From assembly GCA_036745495.1 (NCBI GenBank), contig DAIOGA010000001.1, positions 62,001 through 126,000 on the forward strand: a stretch of 64,000 nucleotides of DNA, read 5' to 3'. The position numbers were made by a program, and so were the translations under genes. Origin of the DNA: Methylopumilus sp036745495 (GTDB lineage: Bacteria > Pseudomonadota > Gammaproteobacteria > Burkholderiales > Methylophilaceae). Position 1 is the first letter of the stretch, and each line of letters starts with the position of its first letter. Under the pieces are notes generated by a model. That model had not been told where the DNA came from, made no database searches, and was given only the letters and a program-made list of their open reading frames with translations. Of the stretch, positions 35,721 through 43,594 are shown in pieces.

Positions 35721-36314
35721 TTATCCCGCCCAAGAATATTTAAGAAGCCTTACGATGTCTTTGCGTATCTCTTGCGGCTTTATCTTATTGCTGTAAACCA
35801 TCATTAAATTTGACATAGGGTCAACTACATAAACATTCTCACTATTGATAGCCTTAAATGCAGGTGGTCTATCAAACTGTAAAGTTAGTTTTGCAACATC
35901 CTCCAATGGCTTATTAAGGATAATTAAATCTGGATATTTTTCATGAATCTTATTTATATTTTTATCTGATGTAATAAGAATTCTCTGAACTCTTGGAATG
36001 TCTTTGTCAAATGAAACATGAATTTGGCGTAAATCATATAATCTATTTTCACAAACACTGTTACATTCATTTGTTAAATAAACAAGGCTCCATTTATCTT
36101 TCATCAAGCCTATCCCTTTAGGCTCTTTAGAGTAATTACTAGCATTCTCAAAATGATCTGGTACATTTATTTTTATAATGGGTTTAATGAGCTCTCCATA
36201 ACTATAACTAGCTGGATGCCAGTCATATCGATACATCAACATAACAACAACTAATGGCGCTATGAAAATTAGAGTCATAATAATAACTATTAATTTATTT
36301 TTGTTAATTCTCAT
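35721..36314 (-). CDS. Sco-like membrane-anchored protein with CxxxC motif
   Basis: The 197 residues have one N-terminal membrane segment (about 8-28) and a probable thioredoxin-like periplasmic domain. WSLVYLTNECNSVCENRLY near residue 75 places a CxxxC at the spot used by Sco copper chaperones (CPxxC), and RVQRILITSDK is Sco-like. The usual late histidine ligand is not obvious. Betaproteobacteria often carry a gene like this next to SURF1, annotated as a cytochrome oxidase assembly protein. The start overlaps the SURF1 stop by 4 bases. A CuA-assembly role is inferred. Confidence 0.75.
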   Translation of the reverse strand: MRINKNKLIVIIMTLIFIAPLVVVMLMYRYDWHPASYSYGELIKPIIKINVPDHFENASNYSKEPKGIGLMKDKWSLVYLTNECNSVCENRLYDLRQIHVSFDKDIPRVQRILITSDKNINKIHEKYPDLIILNKPLEDVAKLTLQFDRPPAFKAINSENVYVVDPMSNLMMVYSNKIKPQEIRKDIVRLLKYSWAG

Positions 36315-37063
36315 TTGGTTATCCTTTTTGAATTCATTTTTGTTATATTATTTTTTTTAAACCCTAAATATAAATAAATTAAAATAGAAGCTATAGCAAA
36401 TCCATACCATTGATAACCATAACTTAAATGTGTTTGAATTCGGTCGTCTGGCCTTACCCAATGCCTTGCAAACCCACCTTCATTATTGGGGGACATTTTT
36501 AAAATAATAGGCAATACCTTTTTGGGAACAAGCTGTGTATATAAATCAAGATCTATATTTTGCCAAACTTTATTCCATTCTTTAGTATTCGTTTTCTTTT
36601 CCAGTGTATAAAATTTATGGCTAGGCACCCAAATAAAGCCTTCAACACTTTGCGGAGTTAAAGGTGTATTTACTTCTGGAATTTGATTATGGTTTTCAGA
36701 TGCTTCTATCCATCCTCGATTTACGAGAATAATATTTTCAGAACCATCAATTGCCAATGGTGTAAGTACATAATACCCGGCGCGCTCCCCATCAAACTGA
36801 TTGTCGAGAAGTATTTGATATTGTGGTAAATATTTCCCAAGAACGCGAACTTTTTTATACCGCATTTCATCTAAATTGGAGAAATTAGTTGGTAGCTTTG
36901 CAGGGGGATCATTTTCGTATTTGTTATACTGCGCCTGCAAAGATAACTTAAATTGCGCTTTGTTAAGCTGCCAAGAACCCAATTTCATACATGTGATCGC
37001 AAGTATCAATGTAATCAATGTAGCCTTAATGGTCGACTTGAAATATTTATTTTTAAATTTCAT
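36311..37063 (-). CDS. SURF1-family cytochrome oxidase assembly protein
   Basis: SURF1 helps to place heme A into oxidase subunit I. The 250 residues have the family layout: one N-terminal helix (about 12-28), a large periplasmic domain with LGSWQLNKAQFKLSLQ and NRGWIEASENH, and a C-terminal helix preceded by HLSYGYQWYGFAIASI. The length is typical. It overlaps the Sco-like gene by 4 bases. It lies upstream of ctaA and ctaB and downstream of ctaE in the same direction, although a terminator and a convergent small gene separate it from ctaE. Confidence 0.93.
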   Translation of the reverse strand: MKFKNKYFKSTIKATLITLILAITCMKLGSWQLNKAQFKLSLQAQYNKYENDPPAKLPTNFSNLDEMRYKKVRVLGKYLPQYQILLDNQFDGERAGYYVLTPLAIDGSENIILVNRGWIEASENHNQIPEVNTPLTPQSVEGFIWVPSHKFYTLEKKTNTKEWNKVWQNIDLDLYTQLVPKKVLPIILKMSPNNEGGFARHWVRPDDRIQTHLSYGYQWYGFAIASILIYLYLGFKKNNITKMNSKRITK

Positions 37064-37129
37064 TTTTAAAATTGCAAATTAAATTTGCGAGCTGCATAAT
37101 AGATGCACTCGATTATCGGACGAATCATT

Positions 37130-37324
37130 ATGTTTATTAAATTGATCATTGTAATTTTCTTAGTGCTTATTATTACCAGCTTATTTACAGCTTTATTTTC
37201 TCTAGGAAAAAATAAAGGCACTGGAAATAAAACTGCGAAGGCATTAACAATTAGAATCGGATTGTCTTTCTTGTTATTTATTCTTTTGCTTCTAGGTTTT
37301 CAATTCGGTATTATTGGTCATTAA
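37130..37324 (+). CDS. DUF2909-type twin-transmembrane protein
   Basis: This 64-residue product has two hydrophobic helices (about 2-22 and 42-62) joined by a short basic loop (GKNKGTGNKTAKALTIR). Genes of this type (DUF2909) sit beside SURF1 and ctaE in many Proteobacteria and probably belong to oxidase assembly, although their function is unproven. I start at the ATG at 37130; the in-frame ATG at 37103 would add a nine-residue leader that does not look conserved. It diverges from SURF1 and ends at a bidirectional terminator. Confidence 0.8.
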   Translation: MFIKLIIVIFLVLIITSLFTALFSLGKNKGTGNKTAKALTIRIGLSFLLFILLLLGFQFGIIGH

Positions 37325-37330
37325 GAAAAT

Positions 37331-37360
37331 AAAAAAGGCGATACTAAGATCGCCTTTTTT
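37331..37360. terminator. Bidirectional terminator between DUF2909 gene and ctaE
   Basis: AAAAAAGGCGAT and ATCGCCTTTTTT form a perfect 12-bp inverted repeat with a 6-base loop and a run of T on either strand. It serves the convergent small gene (plus) and the cox operon (minus). Confidence 0.9.
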
Positions 37361-37377
37361 TGTTTCTGTGTTTATTT

Positions 37378-38262
37378 TTATAGCCAATAAACAAATACAA
37401 ATAAGCCGAGCCAAACCACGTCAACAAAGTGCCAATACCACGCAACACCCTCAAAACCAAAGTGGTTTGAAGGGGTAAAATGACCCTTCATACTTCTCAA
37501 TAGAATAACAATAAGCATTAAAGTTCCAAGCATTACGTGAAATCCGTGAAATCCTGTTAGCATAAAGAATGTAGCGCCATATGCACCTGCACCTAATGTA
37601 AGGCCCATTTCTGTATAAGCGTGGTGATACTCCATGGCCTGGCAAATTAAGAATGAAATGCCTAATAAAACAGTTAAAAATAAACCGATCACAAGTTGCT
37701 TGCGATTTTTCTTTAATAAACCCCAGTGTGCCCATGTAACAGTTGCACCAGATGTTAAAAGTAAAAGTGTATTAATTGCAGGCAATCCCCATGCGCCCAT
37801 AGGCGTAAACTTAGCGGCCACATACTCTTTGCCTAACACGACACCACCTGGTCCAGCTGATGGCCAAGCATCAGTAAATCCTTTGTACATAGTAAATTCT
37901 GGATCGAATGATGCCAACTCTGGAATTGCAATGATTCTCATGAAAAATAAAGCACCAAAAAACGCTGCGAAAAAAGCAACTTCGGAGCCTATGAATGTAA
38001 TCATGCCCATGCGAAATGATTTATCTTCCCATTTTGAATAGGCACCTTCTTGGCATTCTGAAACCACACTCGCCATCCATTTAAAAATCATGGTGAGGGC
38101 TACTGTAGCGCCAAATATCATCATCCATTTACCTATAGAAAAGCTATTAAGCTTGAAAACAAACCCTGTAAGAAGCGTTAAAAGTCCCGCGGATAATAAA
38201 ATAGAATAATTAGCCGAATGAGGAACAAAGTACTGCCCTGATTTTTGAGTTTGAGTTGCCAT
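37378..38262 (-). CDS. ctaE: Cytochrome c oxidase subunit III
   Basis: Subunit III stabilises the aa3 oxidase and its proton uptake path. The 294 residues contain seven membrane helices. Family signatures include GSEVAFFAAFFGALFF near 112-127 (with the conserved Glu), LTGFHGFHVMLGTLML near 235-250 and the C-terminal GVAWYWHFVDVVWLGLF. The length is normal for the bacterial form. It lies 44 bases after ctaG and closes the cox run before the terminator. Confidence 0.96.
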   Translation of the reverse strand: MATQTQKSGQYFVPHSANYSILLSAGLLTLLTGFVFKLNSFSIGKWMMIFGATVALTMIFKWMASVVSECQEGAYSKWEDKSFRMGMITFIGSEVAFFAAFFGALFFMRIIAIPELASFDPEFTMYKGFTDAWPSAGPGGVVLGKEYVAAKFTPMGAWGLPAINTLLLLTSGATVTWAHWGLLKKNRKQLVIGLFLTVLLGISFLICQAMEYHHAYTEMGLTLGAGAYGATFFMLTGFHGFHVMLGTLMLIVILLRSMKGHFTPSNHFGFEGVAWYWHFVDVVWLGLFVFVYWL

Positions 38263-38306
38263 CTTTTAAATATTCCTTCGTTTTCTGAATTTATTAAAAA
38301 TAATCT

Positions 38307-38846
38307 TTATTTTACAGCACTATAAAATGCGTAAGACAAAGTCACAGTATTGATGTCTTTCGGCAAATCGGTGCTTATATAAAACCTCATTGGAAATATT
38401 TTTGTTTCACCAGCTTTTAACTCTTGACGCTGAAAACAGAAACATTCCAATTTTTTAAAATAAGGTGAAGCTTGTCCAGGACTAAGGCTTGGGATTGCCT
38501 GTCCAGCTACTACCCCATTTGTAATATTTTTAGCTGTAAATGTCACAACTAAAATTTCCCCAGGATGAACATTTACGCTGCTTTGGTTTGGATAAAAATT
38601 CCAACCCAATCCTGGCATTACTGTACTTGTAAACTCTACCTTAATTGATCTTGTCAAATCAACTTTAGTGGTTGATTCATCAGCTACTGAATTTGTTTTT
38701 CCGTTAAGTCCGGTTACTGTACAAATTAAGTTGTAAAGTGGAACTAAGGCAAATGCAAATAAAATCGATCCTAAAACTAACCCCGATAACTTAATAACTA
38801 AACGCTTATTTTTCTTTCTTAAATTCTTATTCTTTAATGATTCCAT
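38307..38846 (-). CDS. ctaG: Cytochrome c oxidase copper-assembly protein CtaG (Cox11)
   Basis: Cox11 inserts copper into the CuB site of subunit I. The product has one N-terminal membrane helix (about 18-40) and a periplasmic immunoglobulin-like domain. KKLECFCFQRQEL near residue 125 contains the CxC copper-binding pair, and PMRFYIS follows. I choose the ATG at 38846 (179 residues), which overlaps the end of the small upstream gene by 13 bases. A longer reading frame starting at 38873 is possible but would overlap that gene more. Confidence 0.94.
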   Translation of the reverse strand: MESLKNKNLRKKNKRLVIKLSGLVLGSILFAFALVPLYNLICTVTGLNGKTNSVADESTTKVDLTRSIKVEFTSTVMPGLGWNFYPNQSSVNVHPGEILVVTFTAKNITNGVVAGQAIPSLSPGQASPYFKKLECFCFQRQELKAGETKIFPMRFYISTDLPKDINTVTLSYAFYSAVK

Positions 38847-38956
38847 AAAAGAACCATAGATAGTTTGTACCAAATCAAAGCAACTACAATAAGAATAATT
38901 GCTAAATTTCTATTTCTTCCTTTTAGCTTTTTTTCATTTTTAGTTTTATCGGTCAT
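38834..38956 (-). CDS. Cytochrome oxidase small assembly protein (40 residues)
   Basis: The complete frame ATG to TAA on the minus strand encodes MTDKTKNEKKLKGRNRNLAI followed by a hydrophobic run and WYKLSMVLLWNH. That is a basic tail plus one membrane helix. Betaproteobacteria carry a 35-45-residue cytochrome oxidase small assembly protein in this slot, between ctaD and ctaG, and the size, charge and topology fit. It overlaps the ctaG start by 13 bases, which suggests coupling. It is too short for most gene callers. The exact function is not established. Confidence 0.75.
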   Translation of the reverse strand: MTDKTKNEKKLKGRNRNLAIILIVVALIWYKLSMVLLWNH

Positions 38957-38964
38957 TTTTAAAA

Positions 38965-38992
38965 ATCAAGGCTGAATTTTCTCAGCCTTGAT
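38965..38992 (-). terminator. Hairpin between ctaD and the small assembly gene
   Basis: ATCAAGGCTGA and TCAGCCTTGAT form a perfect 11-bp stem with a 6-base loop, followed on the minus strand by TTTTTAAAAA. It lies within 8 bases of the ctaD stop. It looks like an intrinsic terminator or attenuator that would lower expression of the small protein, ctaG and ctaE relative to ctaC-ctaD. Confidence 0.75.
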
Positions 38993-38999
38993 ACTTTAA

Positions 39000-40592
39000 T
39001 TATTTGATAGTTGGTTGCTTTGTAAAGCTATGATAAGGCGGAGGTGAGGATAATGTCCACTCAAGACCTCTAGCGCCTTCCCAAACCTGACCAGTGGCTT
39101 TTTTGCCGCCCCTCATGCATTTAATAATATTGTATGCAAAAATAAGTTGTGACAAACCTAAAACAAAAGCTGCTACTGTAGAAATCGCATTAAATTCTGC
39201 AAACTGGAGGGCATAGTCAGGTATACGACGAGGCATGCCTGCAAGGCCTAGGAAGAATTGCGGAATAAATGTTAAGTTAAATGATATAGCGGTTAACCAA
39301 AAATGGAGCTTACCAAGTCTTTCGCTAAACATGTAGCCAGTCATTTTTGGAAGCCAGTAATACACGCCAGCCATAATCCCCATCATGCCGCCAGCAAAGA
39401 ATGTATAGTGAAAATGTGCAACTACAAAATATGAGTGGTGATATTGAGCATCAGCAGCTACGTCAGCAAGGACTAGCCCTGTAAGGCCACCCACACCAAA
39501 AATAATGATCCAACCTACAGCGAATAACATCGGCGTTTCAAATGTCATTGAACCCTTCCATAAGTTTGCAATCCAGCAGAAGAAGAGCACTGCTAAAGGT
39601 AAGGAAATAGACATAGTTGCATACATAAAATAAGCCAACGCAGGAATCGGCATACCAGCAGTAAAGAAATGGTGGGCCCAAACAACTAGAGCTAAAACAC
39701 CAATCGCAATTAGTGAATAAACTTGAGCTTTATATCCAAATACAGGCTTTCTTGTGAATGTTTGAAGAATGTCTGGCATAAAACCCCAGATTGGTAACAA
39801 CACAATATAAACCTCTGGATGAGCGAAGAACCAGAACAAATGCTGATATAAGATTGGATCGCCGCCGCCAGCTGCATCAAAAAAGTGTGTGCCGAAATGT
39901 CTATCAGTTAGTATCATGGTTACCGCCCCTGCAAGAACTGGAAGCGTTGCAACTAAAAGAAATGCTGTTACCAACCAACCCCATGCAAAGATAGGCATTT
40001 TCATCAACGTCATGCCAGGTGCACGCATATTAAAGATAGTTACAATTACATTAATTGAACCAAGAATTGAAGATATACCTAATGTATGAATTGCAAAAAT
40101 AGCAAAATCGACACCGATACCACCTTGAATAGATAAAGGTGTATAAAAGGTCCATCCAGCGCCTGCTGCGCCATCACCCACACCAAACAAGGCTAAAATA
40201 AATGGGAGAATTAGGAGTAGAGCTGCGGGAGGTAAGAGCCAAAAACCCCAATTATTAATTCGAGGAAGTGCCATATCTGGCGCGCCAATTTGTAATGGGA
40301 TCATCCAGTTTGCAAATCCAGTAGCAGCTGGCATTAATGCGCCAAAAATCATAATCAAAGCATGATTACCAATTAGTTGATTATAAAATTCTGGCTTCAT
40401 TAACTGAAGGCCTGGTTGAAAAAGCTCAGCTCTCACTGCGAGAATCATAAGCCCACCAATAAAGAACATGATCAAGGAAAATATGAGATACATACTTCCA
40501 ATGTCTTTATGATTGGTTGTTGTAAACCAATGCTTCATGCCTTTTGGATGATCATGGTGATCATCATGATGAACTGCAGCTTTTGTACTCAT
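39000..40592 (-). CDS. ctaD: Cytochrome c oxidase subunit I (aa3-type)
   Basis: Subunit I holds heme a and the heme a3-CuB oxygen-reduction site. The 530 residues have 12 membrane helices. FWFFAHPEVYIVLLP near 252-266 gives the CuB His and the His-Tyr crosslink region. WAHHFFTAGMP carries two more CuB histidines, and YFVVAHFHYTFFAGG near 391-405 carries the two heme ligands. The HPEVY Glu-Val-Tyr marks an A-type oxidase. A His/Asp-rich N-terminus (HHDDHHDHPKG) may bind metal. It is 31 bases after ctaC. Confidence 0.98.
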   Translation of the reverse strand: MSTKAAVHHDDHHDHPKGMKHWFTTTNHKDIGSMYLIFSLIMFFIGGLMILAVRAELFQPGLQLMKPEFYNQLIGNHALIMIFGALMPAATGFANWMIPLQIGAPDMALPRINNWGFWLLPPAALLLILPFILALFGVGDGAAGAGWTFYTPLSIQGGIGVDFAIFAIHTLGISSILGSINVIVTIFNMRAPGMTLMKMPIFAWGWLVTAFLLVATLPVLAGAVTMILTDRHFGTHFFDAAGGGDPILYQHLFWFFAHPEVYIVLLPIWGFMPDILQTFTRKPVFGYKAQVYSLIAIGVLALVVWAHHFFTAGMPIPALAYFMYATMSISLPLAVLFFCWIANLWKGSMTFETPMLFAVGWIIIFGVGGLTGLVLADVAADAQYHHSYFVVAHFHYTFFAGGMMGIMAGVYYWLPKMTGYMFSERLGKLHFWLTAISFNLTFIPQFFLGLAGMPRRIPDYALQFAEFNAISTVAAFVLGLSQLIFAYNIIKCMRGGKKATGQVWEGARGLEWTLSSPPPYHSFTKQPTIK

Positions 40593-40623
40593 TTTTATTT
40601 CTCCAAAAAAACTTAATTAATTG

Positions 40624-41790
40624 TTATTGTCTTGCTGCTTTAACTTGTGATGGCTGAAGCACGTCACCTACCGAATTACCTAAGCCATTTCTTTCATACG
40701 TAATCACAGCTGCAATATCTGTATCATTTAAAATTGATTTCCATGCCGGCATAACATTCTTGCCATTAAGTAGTCGATCTAAATGGCTATCTTTTAGATA
40801 TTTACCATCCGCACCAAATATAGGGCCATTAGCAATTTTACTTCCCGTTAATGCTGGGAATGTTGGAGGCAAACCTTGTCCGCCGGGCTGATGGCATACT
40901 GCACAATTTTTTAAGTACACCTCTTTGCCTTTAGCAACCAAATCATCTTTTGACCATTGCTTGTCAGCGCCTGCGTTTGCTGCAGCTAATTTCACTTTTT
41001 GATCTTGTGCCCACGTTTTAAATTCTGCGTCTGAGACAGCATCTACAACGACTGGCATAAAACCGTGTCCTTTCCCACATAACTCCTTACATTGGCCTCG
41101 GTATGTTCCAGGTTTTTCAATTTTCACCCAAGTCTCTCTTAAGTATCCAGGAATTGCATCTCGTGCAGAGCCAAAAGCTGGCACCCACCAATTGTGAATT
41201 ACATCTGTTGAGGTTAAAAGAATTCGCACTTTTTTACCTGCTGGTAGAACTAAACGGTTATCAACTTCAAGAAGGTAGTCTTTGCCTTTAGGGGCTTTGT
41301 TATCTATCTGATCTTGAGGAGTGCTTAAGTTACTAACGAACTTGATACCTTTTGCTTCGCCATCCATATATTCGTATTGCCATCTCCATTGCAATCCCGT
41401 GACCTTAACCACCATATCGGCATTTGTTTTTGTATCTTCCATTAAAAGAATACTGTGAAATGCAGGTATACCCATCAAAATAAAATCTATGTAAAGGAGA
41501 ATAGCAAAAGGCACCATTGTCCAAATTATTTGAGATTTAGTGGTTGGTCCTGTGTTCTTCGATGCTTTGTACCCTCTACTCTTTCTATGGGTAAAGATTG
41601 AATAAATCATAATACTTAGCACCACTATAAATATAACCATGATAATGACCATAAATTTATTGTGTACTTGAAGCGTATCAAGTGCCATTGGTGTAGCTGG
41701 TGTTGGGAAGTTCCATGAGAAGTCTGCAAGAGCACCCAAAGAAGTAAGTGTGAAAAGTAGGCCAATAAATAATTTATTCAAAAACTGCAT
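40624..41790 (-). CDS. ctaC: Cytochrome c oxidase subunit II with cytochrome c domain
   Basis: Subunit II accepts electrons at CuA. The 388 residues begin with a signal peptide, then two membrane helices, then the cupredoxin domain with the CuA ligands in GQCKELCGKGHGFMPVVV near 230-247. A C-terminal class I cytochrome c domain is fused (CAVCHQPGGQGLPPTFPAL near 294-312). Oxidases with this fusion (caa3-like subunit II) receive electrons directly from soluble or anchored cytochrome c. It is the first gene of the ctaC-ctaD run. Confidence 0.97.
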   Translation of the reverse strand: MQFLNKLFIGLLFTLTSLGALADFSWNFPTPATPMALDTLQVHNKFMVIIMVIFIVVLSIMIYSIFTHRKSRGYKASKNTGPTTKSQIIWTMVPFAILLYIDFILMGIPAFHSILLMEDTKTNADMVVKVTGLQWRWQYEYMDGEAKGIKFVSNLSTPQDQIDNKAPKGKDYLLEVDNRLVLPAGKKVRILLTSTDVIHNWWVPAFGSARDAIPGYLRETWVKIEKPGTYRGQCKELCGKGHGFMPVVVDAVSDAEFKTWAQDQKVKLAAANAGADKQWSKDDLVAKGKEVYLKNCAVCHQPGGQGLPPTFPALTGSKIANGPIFGADGKYLKDSHLDRLLNGKNVMPAWKSILNDTDIAAVITYERNGLGNSVGDVLQPSQVKAARQ

Positions 41791-41891
41791 TTTTATCCCT
41801 TAAATTTTGAGGATTGTTATAAAGAAGGTTGTCACAAAAGTACACAGACCAAAATCCTAACAATATCCCTTTTTTAAATCAATACAAAAAG

Positions 41892-42356
41892 TCATAAACA
41901 TTGAATTTTTTTATATAAAATTAAACGCTCTTCTTCGCTTATAAAATGGGCAATTTGAGTGTCTTTTCCATGAGACCTAATAGCAATATGTGTCGGCTGA
42001 TTAAAATAACCCTTTATTAACCTGAACTTAGACCAGTCGCGATTAAATTCCATGATATTTTTTTTCTTACCCTGAATATTCTCAATTTCTATCTTTCGAT
42101 TACTAAATCGTAAAATCTGAACAAAAGTACTTTGGTAGCAAGTTTTGTATAGCGCATAACTTAACAATCCAAACTCAAGCCCATAAAAAGGAAGTGCCAA
42201 ATAAGCATTAATATAAGTTAATAGTCCCGCCACGAACAAAATCACTATCGACAGTACTACATAAATTTTTTTTATTGTTTTCCACGCTAAAGAAGGATTG
42301 GGGCGAATAATAAATTCATTGAGCGACCCCTTCTTTAATTTTCTATGTTCAACCAT
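41892..42356 (-). CDS. DUF2244 membrane protein
   Basis: The 154 residues have two adjacent membrane helices (about 30-75) and a C-terminal cytoplasmic beta-rich domain with IRSHGKDTQIAHFISEEERL. FIIRPNPSLAWKTI near the N-terminus is typical of DUF2244. Genes of this family often neighbour cytochrome oxidase genes in alpha- and betaproteobacteria, and here the gene lies about 100 bases upstream of ctaC in the same direction. The function is unknown. A separate promoter for ctaC could lie in the 101-base spacer. Confidence 0.85.
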   Translation of the reverse strand: MVEHRKLKKGSLNEFIIRPNPSLAWKTIKKIYVVLSIVILFVAGLLTYINAYLALPFYGLEFGLLSYALYKTCYQSTFVQILRFSNRKIEIENIQGKKKNIMEFNRDWSKFRLIKGYFNQPTHIAIRSHGKDTQIAHFISEEERLILYKKIQCL

Positions 42357-42401
42357 GATTTTTTAACTAGACTGTAATGAAAAAATAAAGTTTAAATTAT
42401 T

Positions 42402-42488
42402 TGGTGCCGGGAGCGAGAATCGAACTCGCACGCTGTTGCCAGCGCGGGATTTTGAGTCCCGTGCGTCTACCAATTCCGCCATCCCGGC
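42402..42488 (-). tRNA. tRNA-Leu (anticodon CAA)
   Basis: Read on the minus strand the 87 bases begin GCCGGGATGGCGG and end TCCCGGCACCA, with a 7-bp acceptor stem and an encoded CCA. The anticodon arm is CGGGA-CTCAAAA-TCCCG, giving anticodon CAA for UUG. A long variable arm (GCGCTGGCAACAGCGT) marks a class II tRNA, and GAGTTCGATTCTC forms the T arm. It lies between the DUF2244 gene and the divergent queA. Confidence 0.97.
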
Positions 42489-42540
42489 TGAGGTAGCTGA
42501 TATATAATCGTTCGTTAATTATATCAATCAATATACATAT

Positions 42541-43566
42541 ATGCGAATTGAAGAGTTTGATTTTGAGCTTCCTGAAAGCCTGATTGCACAAACACCTCTA
42601 GATAAAAGAGACGAGAGTCGTCTTCTTGTATTAGATAAAAATACAAAATCATTAAACGATAAAAAATTTACAGATTTTGTCGATTTATTACATCCGAATG
42701 ATCTTCTAATTTTTAATGACACACGCGTCATTAAAGCGAGATTGTTTGGGAAAAAAATCACCGGTGGAAAAGCTGAAATAATGATTGAGCGCATCGTAGA
42801 TAACAATCATGCACTTGCACATTTAAAAACATCAAAAAAAATATTAAATGGCACTATCTTTGAGATTAATAAAGACGTGTCGATTCAAGTCATCAAAAAA
42901 GAAGGTGATCTTTTTTATATTGAGTTTAATTCAAATTTATCTACTTACGATATCCTCGAAAAATACGGCCATATTCCTTTGCCTCCTTACATCGAAAGAA
43001 GTGCAAATCCATCTGATGAAAAAAGATACCAGACTATTTATGCAAAAGAATTAGGGGCTGTCGCAGCGCCGACGGCTGGACTCCACTTCACCGATGAAAT
43101 CTTCAAGGCCTTAGATAACAAAAAAATTAAATATACTTTTCTAACGCTTCATGTAGGTGCTGGTACTTTTCAACCTGTCAGAGAAGGTGATCTTGATCAT
43201 CATCAAATGCACAGCGAATCTTTTAACGTACCGGAGAAAACAATTCAAATGATTCATGATGCCAAATCAAATAATGGCAGAATTATTGCTATTGGCACCA
43301 CCGTCTTAAGAGCGCTTGAAAGTAAATTTTCTGAAGAAATTATTCAGCCTGGCTTTAAAGAGACTTCTATATTTATCAAACCAGGTTATGCATTTAAAAT
43401 TGTGGATGCATTGCTCACCAACTTCCATTTACCTAAAAGCACTCTATTTATTTTAGTTTCGGCTTTTAGTGGAAGTGATACTATGAAGAAACTTTATCAA
43501 CACGCTATAAAAAATGAATATCGCTTCTTTAGTTATGGTGATGCTACATTTATTGAACGGTCTTAA
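42541..43566 (+). CDS. queA: S-adenosylmethionine:tRNA ribosyltransferase-isomerase
   Basis: QueA transfers and isomerises ribose from SAM onto preQ1-tRNA to make epoxyqueuosine. The 341 residues begin FDFELPESLIAQTPLDKRDE, the family start. They contain FNDTRVIKARLFG near 58-70, AAPTAGLHFTDE near 174-185, LHVGAGTFQPVREGD near 202-216 and a C-terminal LLTNFHLPKSTLFILVSAF. The usual downstream partner tgt is not adjacent; a secreted unknown protein follows instead. Confidence 0.97.
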   Translation: MRIEEFDFELPESLIAQTPLDKRDESRLLVLDKNTKSLNDKKFTDFVDLLHPNDLLIFNDTRVIKARLFGKKITGGKAEIMIERIVDNNHALAHLKTSKKILNGTIFEINKDVSIQVIKKEGDLFYIEFNSNLSTYDILEKYGHIPLPPYIERSANPSDEKRYQTIYAKELGAVAAPTAGLHFTDEIFKALDNKKIKYTFLTLHVGAGTFQPVREGDLDHHQMHSESFNVPEKTIQMIHDAKSNNGRIIAIGTTVLRALESKFSEEIIQPGFKETSIFIKPGYAFKIVDALLTNFHLPKSTLFILVSAFSGSDTMKKLYQHAIKNEYRFFSYGDATFIERS

Positions 43567-43594
43567 TTAACAACTAACTTTAAAAGATACATCT

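Noticed and set aside
37634..38041. Open frame of 135 codons on the plus strand over ctaE
   Set aside because: It is antisense to a conserved oxidase subunit gene and resembles no known protein.
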